A stretch of DNA of 64,000 nucleotides from Citricoccus alkalitolerans (GTDB lineage Bacteria > Actinomycetota > Actinomycetes > Actinomycetales > Micrococcaceae). Each line of letters begins with the position of its first letter. Within the stretch, counting starts at the first letter, position 1. Shown one piece after another: positions 25,401 through 33,019 of this stretch. Where the stretch lies: contig NZ_BAAALH010000002.1 of NCBI RefSeq assembly GCF_039528175.1, positions 1,922,001 through 1,986,000 on the forward strand, read 5' to 3'. Below the pieces are notes generated by a model, which was not told the DNA's origin, did no database searches, and saw only the letters and a list, made by a program, of their open reading frames with translations. Made by a program: the position numbers and the translations under genes.

Positions 25401-27501
25401 GGGCACGGCGTCCTTCTCCGACACCGCCAACGCCATCTCCGCCGAGTATGGCCACTGGCTGGGTGACGCGTTCGCCTCCGGCGGTTCGGTGGGCTATGAC
25501 CACAAGGCGATGGGCATCACCGCCCGGGGCGCCTGGGAATCGGTCAAGAGTCACTTCGCGTCACTCGGCCGGGACACCCAGACCGAGGACTTCACCGTGG
25601 TGGGGATCGGGGACATGTCGGGTGACGTGTTCGGGAACGGCATGCTGCTGTCCGAACACATCCGGCTGGTGGCCGCGTTTAACCATCTGCACATCTTCCT
25701 GGATCCGACTCCGGACCCAGCCGTGTCCTTCGCCGAGCGCCAGCGGCTGTTCGACCTGCCCCGGTCCTCATGGTCCGACTATGACGCGTCGTTGCTCAGC
25801 GAGGGCGGCGGCGTGTATGACCGCAACGCCAAGTCGGTCCCGGTGAGCGCGCAGGTCCGGGAGCTGCTCGACCTGCCGTCGAGCACGACCGAGTTGAGGC
25901 CCAACGAACTGCTTCAGACGATTCTGAAGGCTCCCGTGGACCTGCTGTACAACGGTGGCATCGGTACCTACGTGAAGGGAGAGACAGAGGTCCACGCCGA
26001 GGTCGGAGACCGGGCCAACAATGCCATTCGCATCAACGGCAGTGAGTTGCGTGCGGCCGTCGTGGGGGAGGGCGGCAACCTCGGCTTCACCCAGCGCGGG
26101 AGGATCGAGGCCAGCCTGTCCGGGGTGTTGATCAACACGGACGCGATCGACAATTCGGCCGGGGTGGACTGTTCTGACCACGAGGTCAACATCAAGATCA
26201 TGGTGGATCAGCTGGTCTCGACCGGCGCGTTGGACGCCGAGGACCGGTCCGGCCTGCTGGAGTCCATGACGGATGAGGTCGCAGAGCTGGTCCTGACAAC
26301 GAACGTGGACCAGAACACCCTGTTGCGCAATGACTCGCAGAAGGTGTCGGAATGGTTGCCGAGCTTCGAGCGGCACATCCGGTGGCTGGTCGAGCATGCG
26401 GACCTGGACCGTGAGCTCGAAGACCTGCCCAGTGATCACGAACTGGGTCAACGCCTCGAGCAGGGCCAGTCCCTGGTCACGCCTGAATTGGCGGTGCTGG
26501 TGGCCTACGCGAAGACGAACCTGTCCGACCAGTTGCTGGACTCGGCCCTGCCGGACGATCCCTGGTATGACCGAACCCTGGATGCATACTTTCCGTCCGC
26601 ACTGCGGGACCGGTATGCCGAGCAGATCCAGCAGCACCCGCTGCGCCGGGAGATCATCGCCACCGTTGTGGCCAATGACGTGGTCAACACCGGCGGCACC
26701 ACCTTCGTGTTCCGGGCCATGGAGGAGACGGGGGCGGATGCCGCAACCGTGGTCGCCGCCTACTCGGCGATGAAGGAGATCTACGGTTACGGCGACTACT
26801 TCGAGTCGATCCGGGCGCTGCCTGCCAGCGTGGACAGCGAGGTCAGGGCCCGTGTCTACCTCGATGCCCGCAGACTCCTGGACCGGGCGGTGCGATGGCT
26901 CGTCAACCACCGGGCGGAGGGCGAGGGCATCGGCGCGGTCGTCGAGTACTACGCCGCCCCACTCCAGACTCTCGTCGCGGACCTGCCCCAACTGATGCAG
27001 GGCCAGGACGCCGAACGCTTCGCGGAATGGCGGGATGCCTCCCTGGAGGCAGGCCTGCCCGCAGACCTGGCCATCCGGCGGTCCGTCCTGTTCGAGTCCT
27101 TCGGTCTGCTGGACGTGGTCCGCCTGGCCCGGCAGACCGGAAGGGAACCGCGGCACGTGGCGGACGTCTACTTCCGTCTCTACGACCGGTTCGACGCTGA
27201 GGGGATGCTCAACCTGATCACGGACCTGCCCCGCAGTGGACGCTGGAAGGCGCTGGCCCGTGCCGCCCTGAGGGATGACCTATACGCCCTGATCGTCAAC
27301 GTCACCACCGATGTCCTGACCGGCGGGACCGGGACGGACGCGGACGACGGGGCCCGCCTGGTCGAGGCCTGGGAGAAGGAGAACGCCACCCGGCTGGAGC
27401 GGGCCGAACGCTTCCTCGAGGAGATCCGTGCGTCGGGCTCGGACGATCTGGCCTCGCTCTCCGTGGCGTTGCGCCAACTGAGATCGGTGGCGGCCCAGTA
27501 G
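22489..27501 (+). CDS. gdh: NAD-dependent glutamate dehydrogenase, large (180-kDa) class
   Basis: About 1670 aa (16 unreadable), the expected size of the large NAD-GDH class found in Streptomyces, Pseudomonas and Mycobacterium. It oxidises glutamate to 2-oxoglutarate and ammonia. N-terminal ACT-like regulatory segments (VRVTPSRPHGFVQIVHADMP, YLVDSVTSELTRQGH) lead to the catalytic core near residues 855-910 with GPIARGGLRWSDRREDF, KAQQVKNAVIVPTGAKGG and later GIGDMSGDVFGNGML. GTG 22489 lies 7 bases after TAGGCT (22476-22481) with no ribosome site, suggesting a leaderless mRNA. pdtaS follows 9 bp after the stop. Confidence 0.95.
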   Translation: MDQGRSTHPVAPGPGPVPPVQLXXXXXXXXXXXXXXXXPLWTDQQAPGTPDAPIGLEHLARAYFEHVSEADLAELDPPTRERLVATHVEMAASRGTSEAVVRVTPSRPHGFVQIVHADMPYLVDSVTSELTRQGHAIRMVAHPTVITHRARDTGHLTAVHRVPTQQGTASGDTTAALADLGPLVAGDGARTGVESWIGVQTVGPLDDEEAARLEKGLGHALADVRAAIADADRMRAAAFTAARTLTHDAPANVQSVRESSELLNWMEDGHFTFTGYREYVLHSGDNGQVLVPVEDTGLGILRRRPTTPPAPLSIAGRNQIERPIPLIITKANSRSRVQRSAYMDYVAVKTYDRDGKVTGERRFVGLWDPKAYSVSLEDIPLVREKAAEVLHRSGFPRDSHSGAELQQILETYPRDELFQVGVDELWETCRQILQLQERRRTRLFLRPDTYGRFMNALVFLPRDRYNTDVRGRIQNVLLEALGGESLDFQVRLTESVLARLYFRIRLPRERERAAPVDAKDLEDRLVRAVRSWKEGVDEQAVEAFGADSGVDAARLWDEAFPPAYRVAYEIDNALEDIGRFNGLPGEGAPVVHVVPEHQDERSRIAEERVTDLTIGRMKVYSDRPRTLTEILPVLQNLGLSVLDERPFEVEPADGRKFYLYDFGLGYPVGTESEATAGLLEDAVVAATTGVSESDALDRLVLAHGLDFRTVSVLRAYAKYLRLLGMQNSFDFMADALLSHEAVTRALVDYFFTRFDPTTPSAAGDDGPDAGETRRQSLEQVREQADEALEAVATLDAERVLRGFLTVMQATQRTNFFQGHRRLSFKIATSEIDFAPQPRPSREIWVYDPEVEGVHLRFGPIARGGLRWSDRREDFRTEVLGLVKAQQVKNAVIVPTGAKGGFFAKRLPDPTVDRGAWMEAGREAYRTFIRGLLDITDQQSRSTDGTEMVFSTRERIVRYDEDDAYLVVAADKGTASFSDTANAISAEYGHWLGDAFASGGSVGYDHKAMGITARGAWESVKSHFASLGRDTQTEDFTVVGIGDMSGDVFGNGMLLSEHIRLVAAFNHLHIFLDPTPDPAVSFAERQRLFDLPRSSWSDYDASLLSEGGGVYDRNAKSVPVSAQVRELLDLPSSTTELRPNELLQTILKAPVDLLYNGGIGTYVKGETEVHAEVGDRANNAIRINGSELRAAVVGEGGNLGFTQRGRIEASLSGVLINTDAIDNSAGVDCSDHEVNIKIMVDQLVSTGALDAEDRSGLLESMTDEVAELVLTTNVDQNTLLRNDSQKVSEWLPSFERHIRWLVEHADLDRELEDLPSDHELGQRLEQGQSLVTPELAVLVAYAKTNLSDQLLDSALPDDPWYDRTLDAYFPSALRDRYAEQIQQHPLRREIIATVVANDVVNTGGTTFVFRAMEETGADAATVVAAYSAMKEIYGYGDYFESIRALPASVDSEVRARVYLDARRLLDRAVRWLVNHRAEGEGIGAVVEYYAAPLQTLVADLPQLMQGQDAERFAEWRDASLEAGLPADLAIRRSVLFESFGLLDVVRLARQTGREPRHVADVYFRLYDRFDAEGMLNLITDLPRSGRWKALARAALRDDLYALIVNVTTDVLTGGTGTDADDGARLVEAWEKENATRLERAERFLEEIRASGSDDLASLSVALRQLRSVAAQ
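22556..22602. other. Assembly gap (47 N)
   Basis: Forty-seven undetermined bases within codons 23-38 of the glutamate dehydrogenase. The size preserves the frame. The missing stretch lies in the Pro-rich, poorly conserved N-terminal tail. Confidence 0.99.
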
Positions 27502-27510
27502 AACTGATCC

Positions 27511-29148
27511 ATGGCCTTGTTCACCGACCCCCTCCACGACGACCCCACTCTGGCGGAGGGCGATGTCGACTGGCTGCACATGGTGGTCGGTGAGTGGCAA
27601 CTCATCGCTGATCTGGACTTCGCGGACCTGGTGCTGTGGTATCCGGTTGCGGGCTCGGAGGTCACCGGCCGCGGTTTCGTGGCCCTGGCCCAGGCCCGGC
27701 CCTTCACCTCACAGACCTCCCTGCACCGGGACATCGTGGGCAGCCGGGTCCGGAGCGACCTGAAGTCCCTGGTGGACCAGGCCTGGACCACCGGGGAGCC
27801 GACGGCGACGGCACCTTCGGTGCACGGTCCGGACAGCTCCATGCGGGTGGCGGTGTGGCCCGTGGTCCGCCTCCACCGGAGCATCGGGGTGGTCACGGTC
27901 CACCAGAACCTCACGGGCCAGCGCACGCCGTCCCGGCTCGAGCTGGTCTACCGGGAGAGCGCCACGCACCTGCTGACCATGCTGTCCCGCGGTCAATGGC
28001 CGGAGACGGACGACCCCGTCAGCGGCTCTCACCGGGGTTCACCCCGGGTCGGTGACGGTGTCCTGCGCCTGACGGCCGAGGGGTTGGTGGATTTCGCCAC
28101 CCCGAACGCCGTCTCGGCCTTCCGCCGGTTGGGGGAGACCGAGCCTCTGGAGGGGCGGTCCCTGGCGAGGATGGTCACTGACCTGCAAGATGAGCGCCGA
28201 CCTGTGGACGAGTCCCTGCCGCTGGTCCTGACGGGCAAGGCCGCGGCCCGCGCCGAGTTGGAGGTCCGCTCGGTCAATCTCACCCTGCACACGGTGCCGC
28301 TGCGTGACGACGCGGGCCGTTTCGGGGCGTTGGTGCTCCTGCGGGACGTCACGGAGCTGCGTCGGCGGGAGCAGCAGCTCATCGGCAAGGACGCCACCAT
28401 CCGTGAGATCCACCACCGCGTGAAGAACAATCTCCAGACCGTGGGGTCCCTGCTGCGCATGCAGTCGCGGCGGATGCACTCAGAGGAGGCGAAGAAGGGC
28501 CTGGAGCAGGCGATGCGCCGGGTGGACACGATCGCCCTGGTCCACGAGACGCTGTCCCGGGGCCTGGAGCAGCAGGTGGACATGGACTCCCTGCTGGGGC
28601 GCCAGTTCCGGCTCGCTGTGGAGGTTGCCGGTGACGGCCGGGAGGTCAGCACGGAGTTCCGCGGCGGTTTCGGCCAATTGCCCTCCGAGCTGGCGACCCC
28701 CTTGGCCTTGGTGATCAACGAACTCGCCATGAACGCGGTGGAACACGGGATCGGGCCGGAGGGCGGCCAGGTGGGGCTCTCGGCGCGGCGGACGCAGACG
28801 CCCTCCGGCGAACGACTGGAGGTCCGCCTCTGGGACAGTGGAACGGAGGCGGGCGCGGGGGACCATGGTCGGGTGCCCGACGGCGGCCGCGAGCCTCGGC
28901 GGATCGCTGACGGTCCCGAGATGGGCGTCGAGGGCGATTCCCGGCAAGGCCGGGGAATGAAGAATGAGGGTGAGAAGGTCCAGGGCGAGGCGGCCGGCGT
29001 CGCCCCGGCGCCGGGGCCGAGCTCCGGACTTGGCCTGCACATCGTCCGCACTCTGGTGGCGGGGGACCTGCGGGGCACCATCGACTGGATGGCGCTGGAT
29101 TCCGGTGGCACCGAGGTGGTCATCCAGGCACCGGTCCCGGAGCGCTGA
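27511..29148 (+). CDS. pdtaS: PdtaS-type sensor histidine kinase
   Basis: A 545-aa soluble kinase. A GAF-like N-terminal domain (about 1-150, starting LHMVVGEWQLIADLDFADLVLWYP) and a PAS-like domain (about 180-290) are followed by the HisKA_2 helix IREIHHRVKNNLQTVGSLLRMQS, with the phospho-acceptor His302 (or 301). The ATPase domain has the N box NELAMNAVEHG and GLGLHIVRTL. Between DSG (near 447) and GLGL there is an unusual 55-residue polar insertion. In mycobacteria PdtaS phosphorylates the antiterminator regulator PdtaR; no pdtaR is in this window. The start is 9 bp after the glutamate dehydrogenase stop, so co-transcription is likely. Confidence 0.9.
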   Translation: MALFTDPLHDDPTLAEGDVDWLHMVVGEWQLIADLDFADLVLWYPVAGSEVTGRGFVALAQARPFTSQTSLHRDIVGSRVRSDLKSLVDQAWTTGEPTATAPSVHGPDSSMRVAVWPVVRLHRSIGVVTVHQNLTGQRTPSRLELVYRESATHLLTMLSRGQWPETDDPVSGSHRGSPRVGDGVLRLTAEGLVDFATPNAVSAFRRLGETEPLEGRSLARMVTDLQDERRPVDESLPLVLTGKAAARAELEVRSVNLTLHTVPLRDDAGRFGALVLLRDVTELRRREQQLIGKDATIREIHHRVKNNLQTVGSLLRMQSRRMHSEEAKKGLEQAMRRVDTIALVHETLSRGLEQQVDMDSLLGRQFRLAVEVAGDGREVSTEFRGGFGQLPSELATPLALVINELAMNAVEHGIGPEGGQVGLSARRTQTPSGERLEVRLWDSGTEAGAGDHGRVPDGGREPRRIADGPEMGVEGDSRQGRGMKNEGEKVQGEAAGVAPAPGPSSGLGLHIVRTLVAGDLRGTIDWMALDSGGTEVVIQAPVPER

Positions 29149-29184
29149 TCACCGATGGAGTGCCGAAGGCTATGACAGGACACG

Positions 29185-29220
29185 CCACAGGCCCTGACCT
29201 CACGAGGTCAGGGCCTGTGG
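29185..29220. terminator. Bidirectional terminator between pdtaS and whiB1
   Basis: A perfect 16-bp stem (CCACAGGCCCTGACCT at 29185-29200 with its complement at 29205-29220) and a CACG loop, placed between convergent genes. There is no strong U-run on either side, as is usual in GC-rich actinobacteria. Confidence 0.85.
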
Positions 29221-29261
29221 CCTGGTGCGGTATCCGAGGGGTTCCCGGTCTGGCTACCGGT

Positions 29262-29510
29262 CTAGGAAGCGCGGCGGGCGCGGGCGGCCCGGCGCTTGAG
29301 GGCGCGGCGCTCATCCTCGCTCATGCCGCCCCAGACGCCGGAGTCCTGTCCCGACTCGATGGCCCACTGCAGGCACGTATCGACCACTTCACAGGTGCGG
29401 CAGACAGCCTTGGCCTCTTCGATCTGGAGCAGGGCCGGACCCGTGTTCCCCACTGGGAAGAAAAGTTCCGGGTCCTTGTCCAGGCACGCTGCCCGGCTAC
29501 GCCAATCCAT
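29262..29510 (-). CDS. whiB1: WhiB-family iron-sulfur regulator (WhiB1-like)
   Basis: An 82-aa protein of WhiB1 size. The four [4Fe-4S]-ligating Cys are Cys9, Cys37, Cys40 and Cys46 (C...CxxC...C), followed by the turn GVWGG at 58-62 and a basic C-terminus (RRALKRRAARARRAS) that contacts DNA. WhiB1 proteins bind the primary sigma factor and respond to nitric oxide. AAGGAG lies about 12 nt before the ATG. A candidate promoter lies about 150 bp upstream. The gene faces pdtaS across a terminator hairpin. Confidence 0.94.
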   Translation of the reverse strand: MDWRSRAACLDKDPELFFPVGNTGPALLQIEEAKAVCRTCEVVDTCLQWAIESGQDSGVWGGMSEDERRALKRRAARARRAS

Positions 29511-29838
29511 GCTGATCGTTCACTCCTTCGCTGCCGGGCACACGGGTGGCCCCGGCAATACTGTCTCGGGTCATCGGACGGTAGTCCTCAAGCGGGGGCT
29601 GATCTGTGGCATCCTGCCGATGGCAACAAAAAAGGGCCGTTGCGACGACCCCCGCTGAACTTCGTGAAATATCTTTTCATGTGGAATACGAGTAAACAAG
29701 AGGCCGAGCAGGTTAACTTGCGGTTATCATGCGATGTTGATCACAGCGCTGAAGGGGTGCCGTAGACTATTCCGGCCCGCCGTCACCACTGTCAAGGGTG
29801 GGGTCATCAGCCTGCAGCGCAACAGAAAGCCGAATGCC
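29511..29838. promoter_or_regulatory. Divergent intergenic region between whiB1 and a membrane-protein gene
   Basis: A gene-free stretch that is visibly AT-richer than its surroundings at 29620-29740. It holds a candidate whiB1 promoter on the minus strand and, on the plus strand, CCGTAGACTAT with -10 TAGACT at 29763-29768 that would serve the downstream membrane protein. The same CCGTAGACTAT 11-mer stands upstream of secA at 14633-14643. Confidence 0.5.
29668..29696 (-). promoter_or_regulatory. Predicted whiB1 promoter
   Basis: On the minus strand, -35 TTTACT (complement of 29691-29696), 17 bp, and -10 GATATT (complement of 29668-29673). It would give a leader of about 150 nt, long enough for regulation. 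Confidence 0.4.
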
Positions 29839-30270
29839 GTGCCCACGTCAGAACACCAGGCCACCCCCCGGTCATCGCCCCCTCGGGAACGCGGGCGCCG
29901 GCCGCCGACTGTGGTGACATTGACCGTGCTGTTGCTGCTCCAGGCCATCGCGGTCCTCGGTGTGGCCGTGGTGTTCGCCCTCGAGATCGGCAGCGGCGTG
30001 TTGAACCTGGGCGCGCAGATCTTCCTGGTGGTCCTGGTCGCGGCCGCGGGAGCATGGATCGGTGCTGCCGGCCTGGGCCTGTGGGCCGGCAGGGCTTGGG
30101 TCCGGGCCGCGGTGGTGGTGATCGAACTGTTCGCTGTGATCCTGTCCGTCAGCTTCTTCTCCGCCGGAAATGTGACGACCGGGCTGCTCTTCCTGCTGCC
30201 GGCCGCTGGGATCCTGTTCTTGATGTTCAGCCGGCAGGTTGCCGAGCACCTGGCGGGCCTCCACCGCTGA
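29839..30270 (+). CDS. Small integral membrane protein
   Basis: I place the start at GTG 29839 (143 aa) because the best -10 box, TAGACT at 29763, would start RNA after the earlier in-frame ATG at 29734; the longer form would be 178 aa. A polar Arg/Pro-rich tail is followed by four hydrophobic spans (VVTLTVLLLLQAIAVLGVAV; LGAQIFLVVLVAAAGAWIGAA; WVRAAVVVIELFAVILSVSF; TTGLLFLLPAAGILFLMF). No recognised family or catalytic motif. A strong hairpin ends the transcript. Confidence 0.7.
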   Translation: MPTSEHQATPRSSPPRERGRRPPTVVTLTVLLLLQAIAVLGVAVVFALEIGSGVLNLGAQIFLVVLVAAAGAWIGAAGLGLWAGRAWVRAAVVVIELFAVILSVSFFSAGNVTTGLLFLLPAAGILFLMFSRQVAEHLAGLHR

Positions 30271-30335
30271 CGGCGCGTACCCGGACGGTGACTCGCCGCG
30301 GCCAGTGTCGAGGCCAGTCGAGGCATGCAGACGCC

Positions 30336-30377
30336 GCAGGGGCCCGGTGCCGTCCGTGGACGGTGCCGGGCCCCTGC
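30336..30377. terminator. Bidirectional terminator
   Basis: GCAGGGGCCCGG (30336-30347) pairs with CCGGGCCCCTGC (30366-30377); inside, after a TG/TG internal loop, CCGTC pairs with GACGG around a 4-nt loop. It stands between two converging genes. Confidence 0.8.
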
Positions 30378-30451
30378 GTTGTCCGCTCACGGTGAGGCCA
30401 TTGGTGTGGCCAGGCGGTGGGGGTCAGGTCATGCGGTCTGTCGGTCTGTGG

Positions 30452-30823
30452 TCAGTTCACGGCACCGGTGTACTTCTCGCCCGGACCCTTGCCCGGGGCG
30501 TCCGGGAAGGGCGAGGCCTCGCGGAACGCCAGCTGCAGCGAACGCAGCCCGTCGCGCAAGGGTCCAGCGTGCTGGCTGCCGATCTCCGGGGCAGCGGAGG
30601 TGACGAGGCCGGCCAGCGCGGTGATCAGCTTGCGCGCCTCATCCAGGTCGATCAGCTCCTCGGCGTTCGGCGTGTCGGCCAGGCCGACCTTCACCGCTGA
30701 CGCGGTCATGAGGTGCACGGCGGCGGTGTTGATGAGTTCCACGGCCGGGACCTCATGGATCTCCCGCACCCGATCGTTGACTGGATCGTCTGAGGGGGAG
30801 GGATTCTGCTGTTCGTCATTCAT
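30452..30823 (-). CDS. DUF1844 domain-containing protein
   Basis: A 123-aa protein starting MNDEQQNPSP. The conserved DUF1844 core is VPAVELINTAAVHLMTASAVKVGL with DLDEARKLITALAGLVTSAAPEI; the C-terminus is LRDGLRSLQLAFREASPFPDAPG. Genes of this family regularly stand divergent from infC in actinobacteria, as here. The frame stays open 33 codons further upstream (MADLVTHLTHVLQWIEARDQ...), but that part is outside the family and lacks a ribosome site. Function unknown. Confidence 0.85.
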   Translation of the reverse strand: MNDEQQNPSPSDDPVNDRVREIHEVPAVELINTAAVHLMTASAVKVGLADTPNAEELIDLDEARKLITALAGLVTSAAPEIGSQHAGPLRDGLRSLQLAFREASPFPDAPGKGPGEKYTGAVN

Positions 30824-31151
30824 GCTGGTAAGCTTGTCACAGACCAGCTGGTCCCGTGCCTCAATCCACTGCAGTACGTGTGTGAGATGGGTGACGAGAT
30901 CAGCCATCGAAGTGGAGGCCATCTCCCACCCGCGTCAGCAGGACGTCCGCCTCGGCGGACCGAGTTGCCGGGTCACCGGTCGGACGGCCCCCGGAAGGGG
31001 GTTCGTTGACCGATGGGTTGTCGGATACGTTCGTCAGCCAGGCCTCCGTCTGCGTTGAGCACGGAGGCCTTAGTCGTCTCCGGATCTGCGCAGGGAGCCG
31101 CACCGGGAAGGTGGCCCCGCATCCACAGCGTCCAGAAACAGGAGTTGCAAG
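30824..31151 (+). promoter_or_regulatory. infC leader region
   Basis: A gene-free 328-bp stretch between the divergent DUF1844 gene and infC. TTGACC at 31006-31011 and TACGTT at 31026-31031 are possible promoter elements but only 14 bp apart, so the promoter is uncertain. A perfect 9-bp stem (GGCCTCCGT 31041-31049 with ACGGAGGCC 31061-31069, 11-nt loop) follows. It may be part of an attenuator for the initiation factor 3 / ribosomal protein operon. Confidence 0.5.
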
Positions 31152-31154
31152 ATT
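31140..31154 (+). promoter_or_regulatory. infC ribosome binding site and AUU start codon
   Basis: AGGAG at 31140-31144, seven bases, then ATT at 31152-31154. This spacing is ideal, whereas the first GTG (31185) has no ribosome site and would cut off conserved IF-3 residues. Confidence 0.8.
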
Positions 31155-32168
31155 AGCGAGCCAAGAATCAACGAACGGATCCGCGTGCCCGAGGTGCGCC
31201 TGGTCGGCCCCCAGGGCGAGCAGGTGGGAATTGTGCGCATCGAGGATGCGTTGCGTCTAGCCGCCGAGTCCGATCTGGACCTCGTTGAAGTGGCCCCCAC
31301 GGCCAAGCCGCCGGTCTGCAAGCTCATGGACTTCGGCAAGTGGAAGTACGAGGCCGCTGTCAAGGCCCGTGAGGCCCGGAAGAACCAGACCAACACGATC
31401 CTCAAGGAAGTCCGCTTCCGCCTGAAGATCGACAAGCATGACTATGAGACCAAGACCGGTCATGCCCGAAAGTTCCTCACCGCTGGGGACAAGGTCAAGG
31501 CCATGATCCAGTTCCGTGGACGTGAGCAGCAGCGCCCCGAGCTGGGCATCCGCCTGCTCCAGAAGTTCGCTGAGGACGTGGCCGATGTCGGCATGGTCGA
31601 GTCGAGCCCTCGCCAGGACGGCCGCAACATGGTCATGGTGATCGGTCCGCTGAAGAACAAGTCCGAGGCCCGTGCCGAGGCCCGCAAGCACCAGGAGCCG
31701 AAGCAGGATCGCGTTGGTTCCCGCCGTGACGTGGCGGCTCGTGAGGCGAAGCAGAAGGTCGCCGAGGACACCTCCTCGGCGCCGCTTTCCAGCACGATGT
31801 CGGATGCCATGCCGGAAGAGCTGAAGAAGCTGGCTCAGGCCGGTACCGAGGCTCCGGCCACGGAAGCTCCGGAGGCTCCGGTGGAGAAGCCGGCCGAGAA
31901 GCCTGCCAGCCAGCAGGCCCCGGCCCAGGCTGCTCCGGCAGACAAGCCGGTTCCGGCCAAGGCAGCTCCGGCCGCCAAGCCGGCGGCCGCGAGGCCAGCC
32001 GCCGCCAAGCCCGCTGCGGCCAAACCTGCCGTGGCACCCAAGCCGGCGGCGGCCAAGCCCGCCGCGAAGCCGGCACCGGCTCCCAAGCCGGCCATGCCGA
32101 AGCCGTCTGCGGCACCCAAGCCCGGTGCAGTGCCGAGGCCCGGTCCCAAGCCGGGCGGAAGCAAGTAG
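31152..32168 (+). CDS. infC: Translation initiation factor IF-3 with long Ala/Pro/Lys tail, AUU start
   Basis: Starting at AUU 31152 the protein reads (M)SEPRINERIRVPEVRLVGPQGEQ, which restores the family N-terminus; 338 aa in all. N-terminal domain to about residue 75 (VEVAPTAKPPVCKLMDFGKWKYE), helical linker, C-terminal domain about 85-170 (EVRFRLKIDKHDYETKTGHA ... FRGRE). From about 175 a 160-residue tail rich in Ala, Pro and Lys follows, roughly doubling the usual 180-200 aa length. IF-3 rejects wrong start codons, so an AUU start allows autorepression, as in E. coli infC. First gene of infC-rpmI-rplT. Confidence 0.95.
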   Translation: MSEPRINERIRVPEVRLVGPQGEQVGIVRIEDALRLAAESDLDLVEVAPTAKPPVCKLMDFGKWKYEAAVKAREARKNQTNTILKEVRFRLKIDKHDYETKTGHARKFLTAGDKVKAMIQFRGREQQRPELGIRLLQKFAEDVADVGMVESSPRQDGRNMVMVIGPLKNKSEARAEARKHQEPKQDRVGSRRDVAAREAKQKVAEDTSSAPLSSTMSDAMPEELKKLAQAGTEAPATEAPEAPVEKPAEKPASQQAPAQAAPADKPVPAKAAPAAKPAAARPAAAKPAAAKPAVAPKPAAAKPAAKPAPAPKPAMPKPSAAPKPGAVPRPGPKPGGSK

Positions 32169-32246
32169 ACCAGCACCACCCTTTCGTCACCGGCTTCTGG
32201 CCGGTACGGACCAGATCGGCCCGCCTCAGGGAGGGTCCACGTAGCA

Positions 32247-32269
32247 CTGTCCGCCCGACGGGCGGACAG
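32247..32269 (+). other. Intercistronic hairpin before rpmI
   Basis: CTGTCCGCC (32247-32255) pairs with GGCGGACAG (32261-32269) around a five-base loop; further G-C closure is possible. It lies 25 nt before the rpmI start. It may be a partial terminator or part of ribosomal-protein feedback control. Confidence 0.6.
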
Positions 32270-32293
32270 CCAACATGAAGGAGAACGGCAGCC

Positions 32294-32488
32294 ATGCCGA
32301 AGATGAAGACCCACAGCGGAGCCAAGAAGCGCTTCCGCGTGACCGGTTCCGGCAAGCTGATGCGTCAGCAGGCCAACCGCCGCCACTACTTGGAGCACAA
32401 GCCCTCCACGCTGACCCGCCGTCTGGCCTCCGACCAGTTGGTCTCCAAGGCCAACGTCAAGACCATCAAGCGGATGCTGGGCATCTGA
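32294..32488 (+). CDS. rpmI: 50S ribosomal protein L35
   Basis: A 64-aa protein of exact family length: MPKMKTHSGAKKRFRVTGSG ... RRHYLEHKPSTLTRRL ... VKTIKRMLGI. AAGGAGAA precedes the ATG. Middle gene of infC-rpmI-rplT. Confidence 0.98.
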   Translation: MPKMKTHSGAKKRFRVTGSGKLMRQQANRRHYLEHKPSTLTRRLASDQLVSKANVKTIKRMLGI

Positions 32489-32576
32489 CATTTCCCCGTG
32501 GCCTTCTCGGCCGCACACAGCTAGCCGCCGCGACTGACGAAGTACGCGGTGGGCATCGATTCTAAGGAGTACGCAC

Positions 32577-32963
32577 GTGGCACGTGTGAAGCGGGCAGTC
32601 AACGCCCACAAGAAGCGCCGGGTGGTCTTGGACCGCGCGGCCGGTTACCGCGGACAGCGTTCCCGCCTTTACCGCAAGGCCAAGGAACAGCTGCTGCACT
32701 CGTATGTCTACAATTACCAGCACCGCAAGAAGCGCAAGGGCGACTTCCGCCGCCTGTGGATCACCCGTATCAACGCGGCATCCCGCGCCAACGGCATGAC
32801 CTACAACCGCTTCATGCAGGGCCTCAAGCTGGCCGGCATCGAGGTGGACCGCCGCATGCTCGCCGAGCTGGCCGTGTCCGACTCTGCCGCGTTCGCCGCC
32901 CTGGTGACGGCCTCCCGCGCAGCCCTGCCGGCTGACGTCAACGCCCCGGCAGTCGCGAAGTAA
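32577..32963 (+). CDS. rplT: 50S ribosomal protein L20
   Basis: A 128-aa protein: MARVKRAVNAHKKRRVVLDR, GYRGQRSRLYRKAKEQLLHS, DFRRLWITRINAASRANGMTYNRFM. The start is the GTG at 32577, 7 nt after AAGGAG. L20 is an early assembly protein and in many bacteria represses its own operon. Last gene of infC-rpmI-rplT. Confidence 0.98.
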   Translation: MARVKRAVNAHKKRRVVLDRAAGYRGQRSRLYRKAKEQLLHSYVYNYQHRKKRKGDFRRLWITRINAASRANGMTYNRFMQGLKLAGIEVDRRMLAELAVSDSAAFAALVTASRAALPADVNAPAVAK

Positions 32964-33019
32964 GTACGCGCACCCGATGACGGTGGCCGCCCCAGGTCCG
33001 CCACCGAACTCGGAACACC

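Noticed and set aside
30824..30922. 33-residue N-terminal extension of the DUF1844 protein
   Set aside because: Open frame, but outside the family and without a ribosome site; it also lies in the infC leader.
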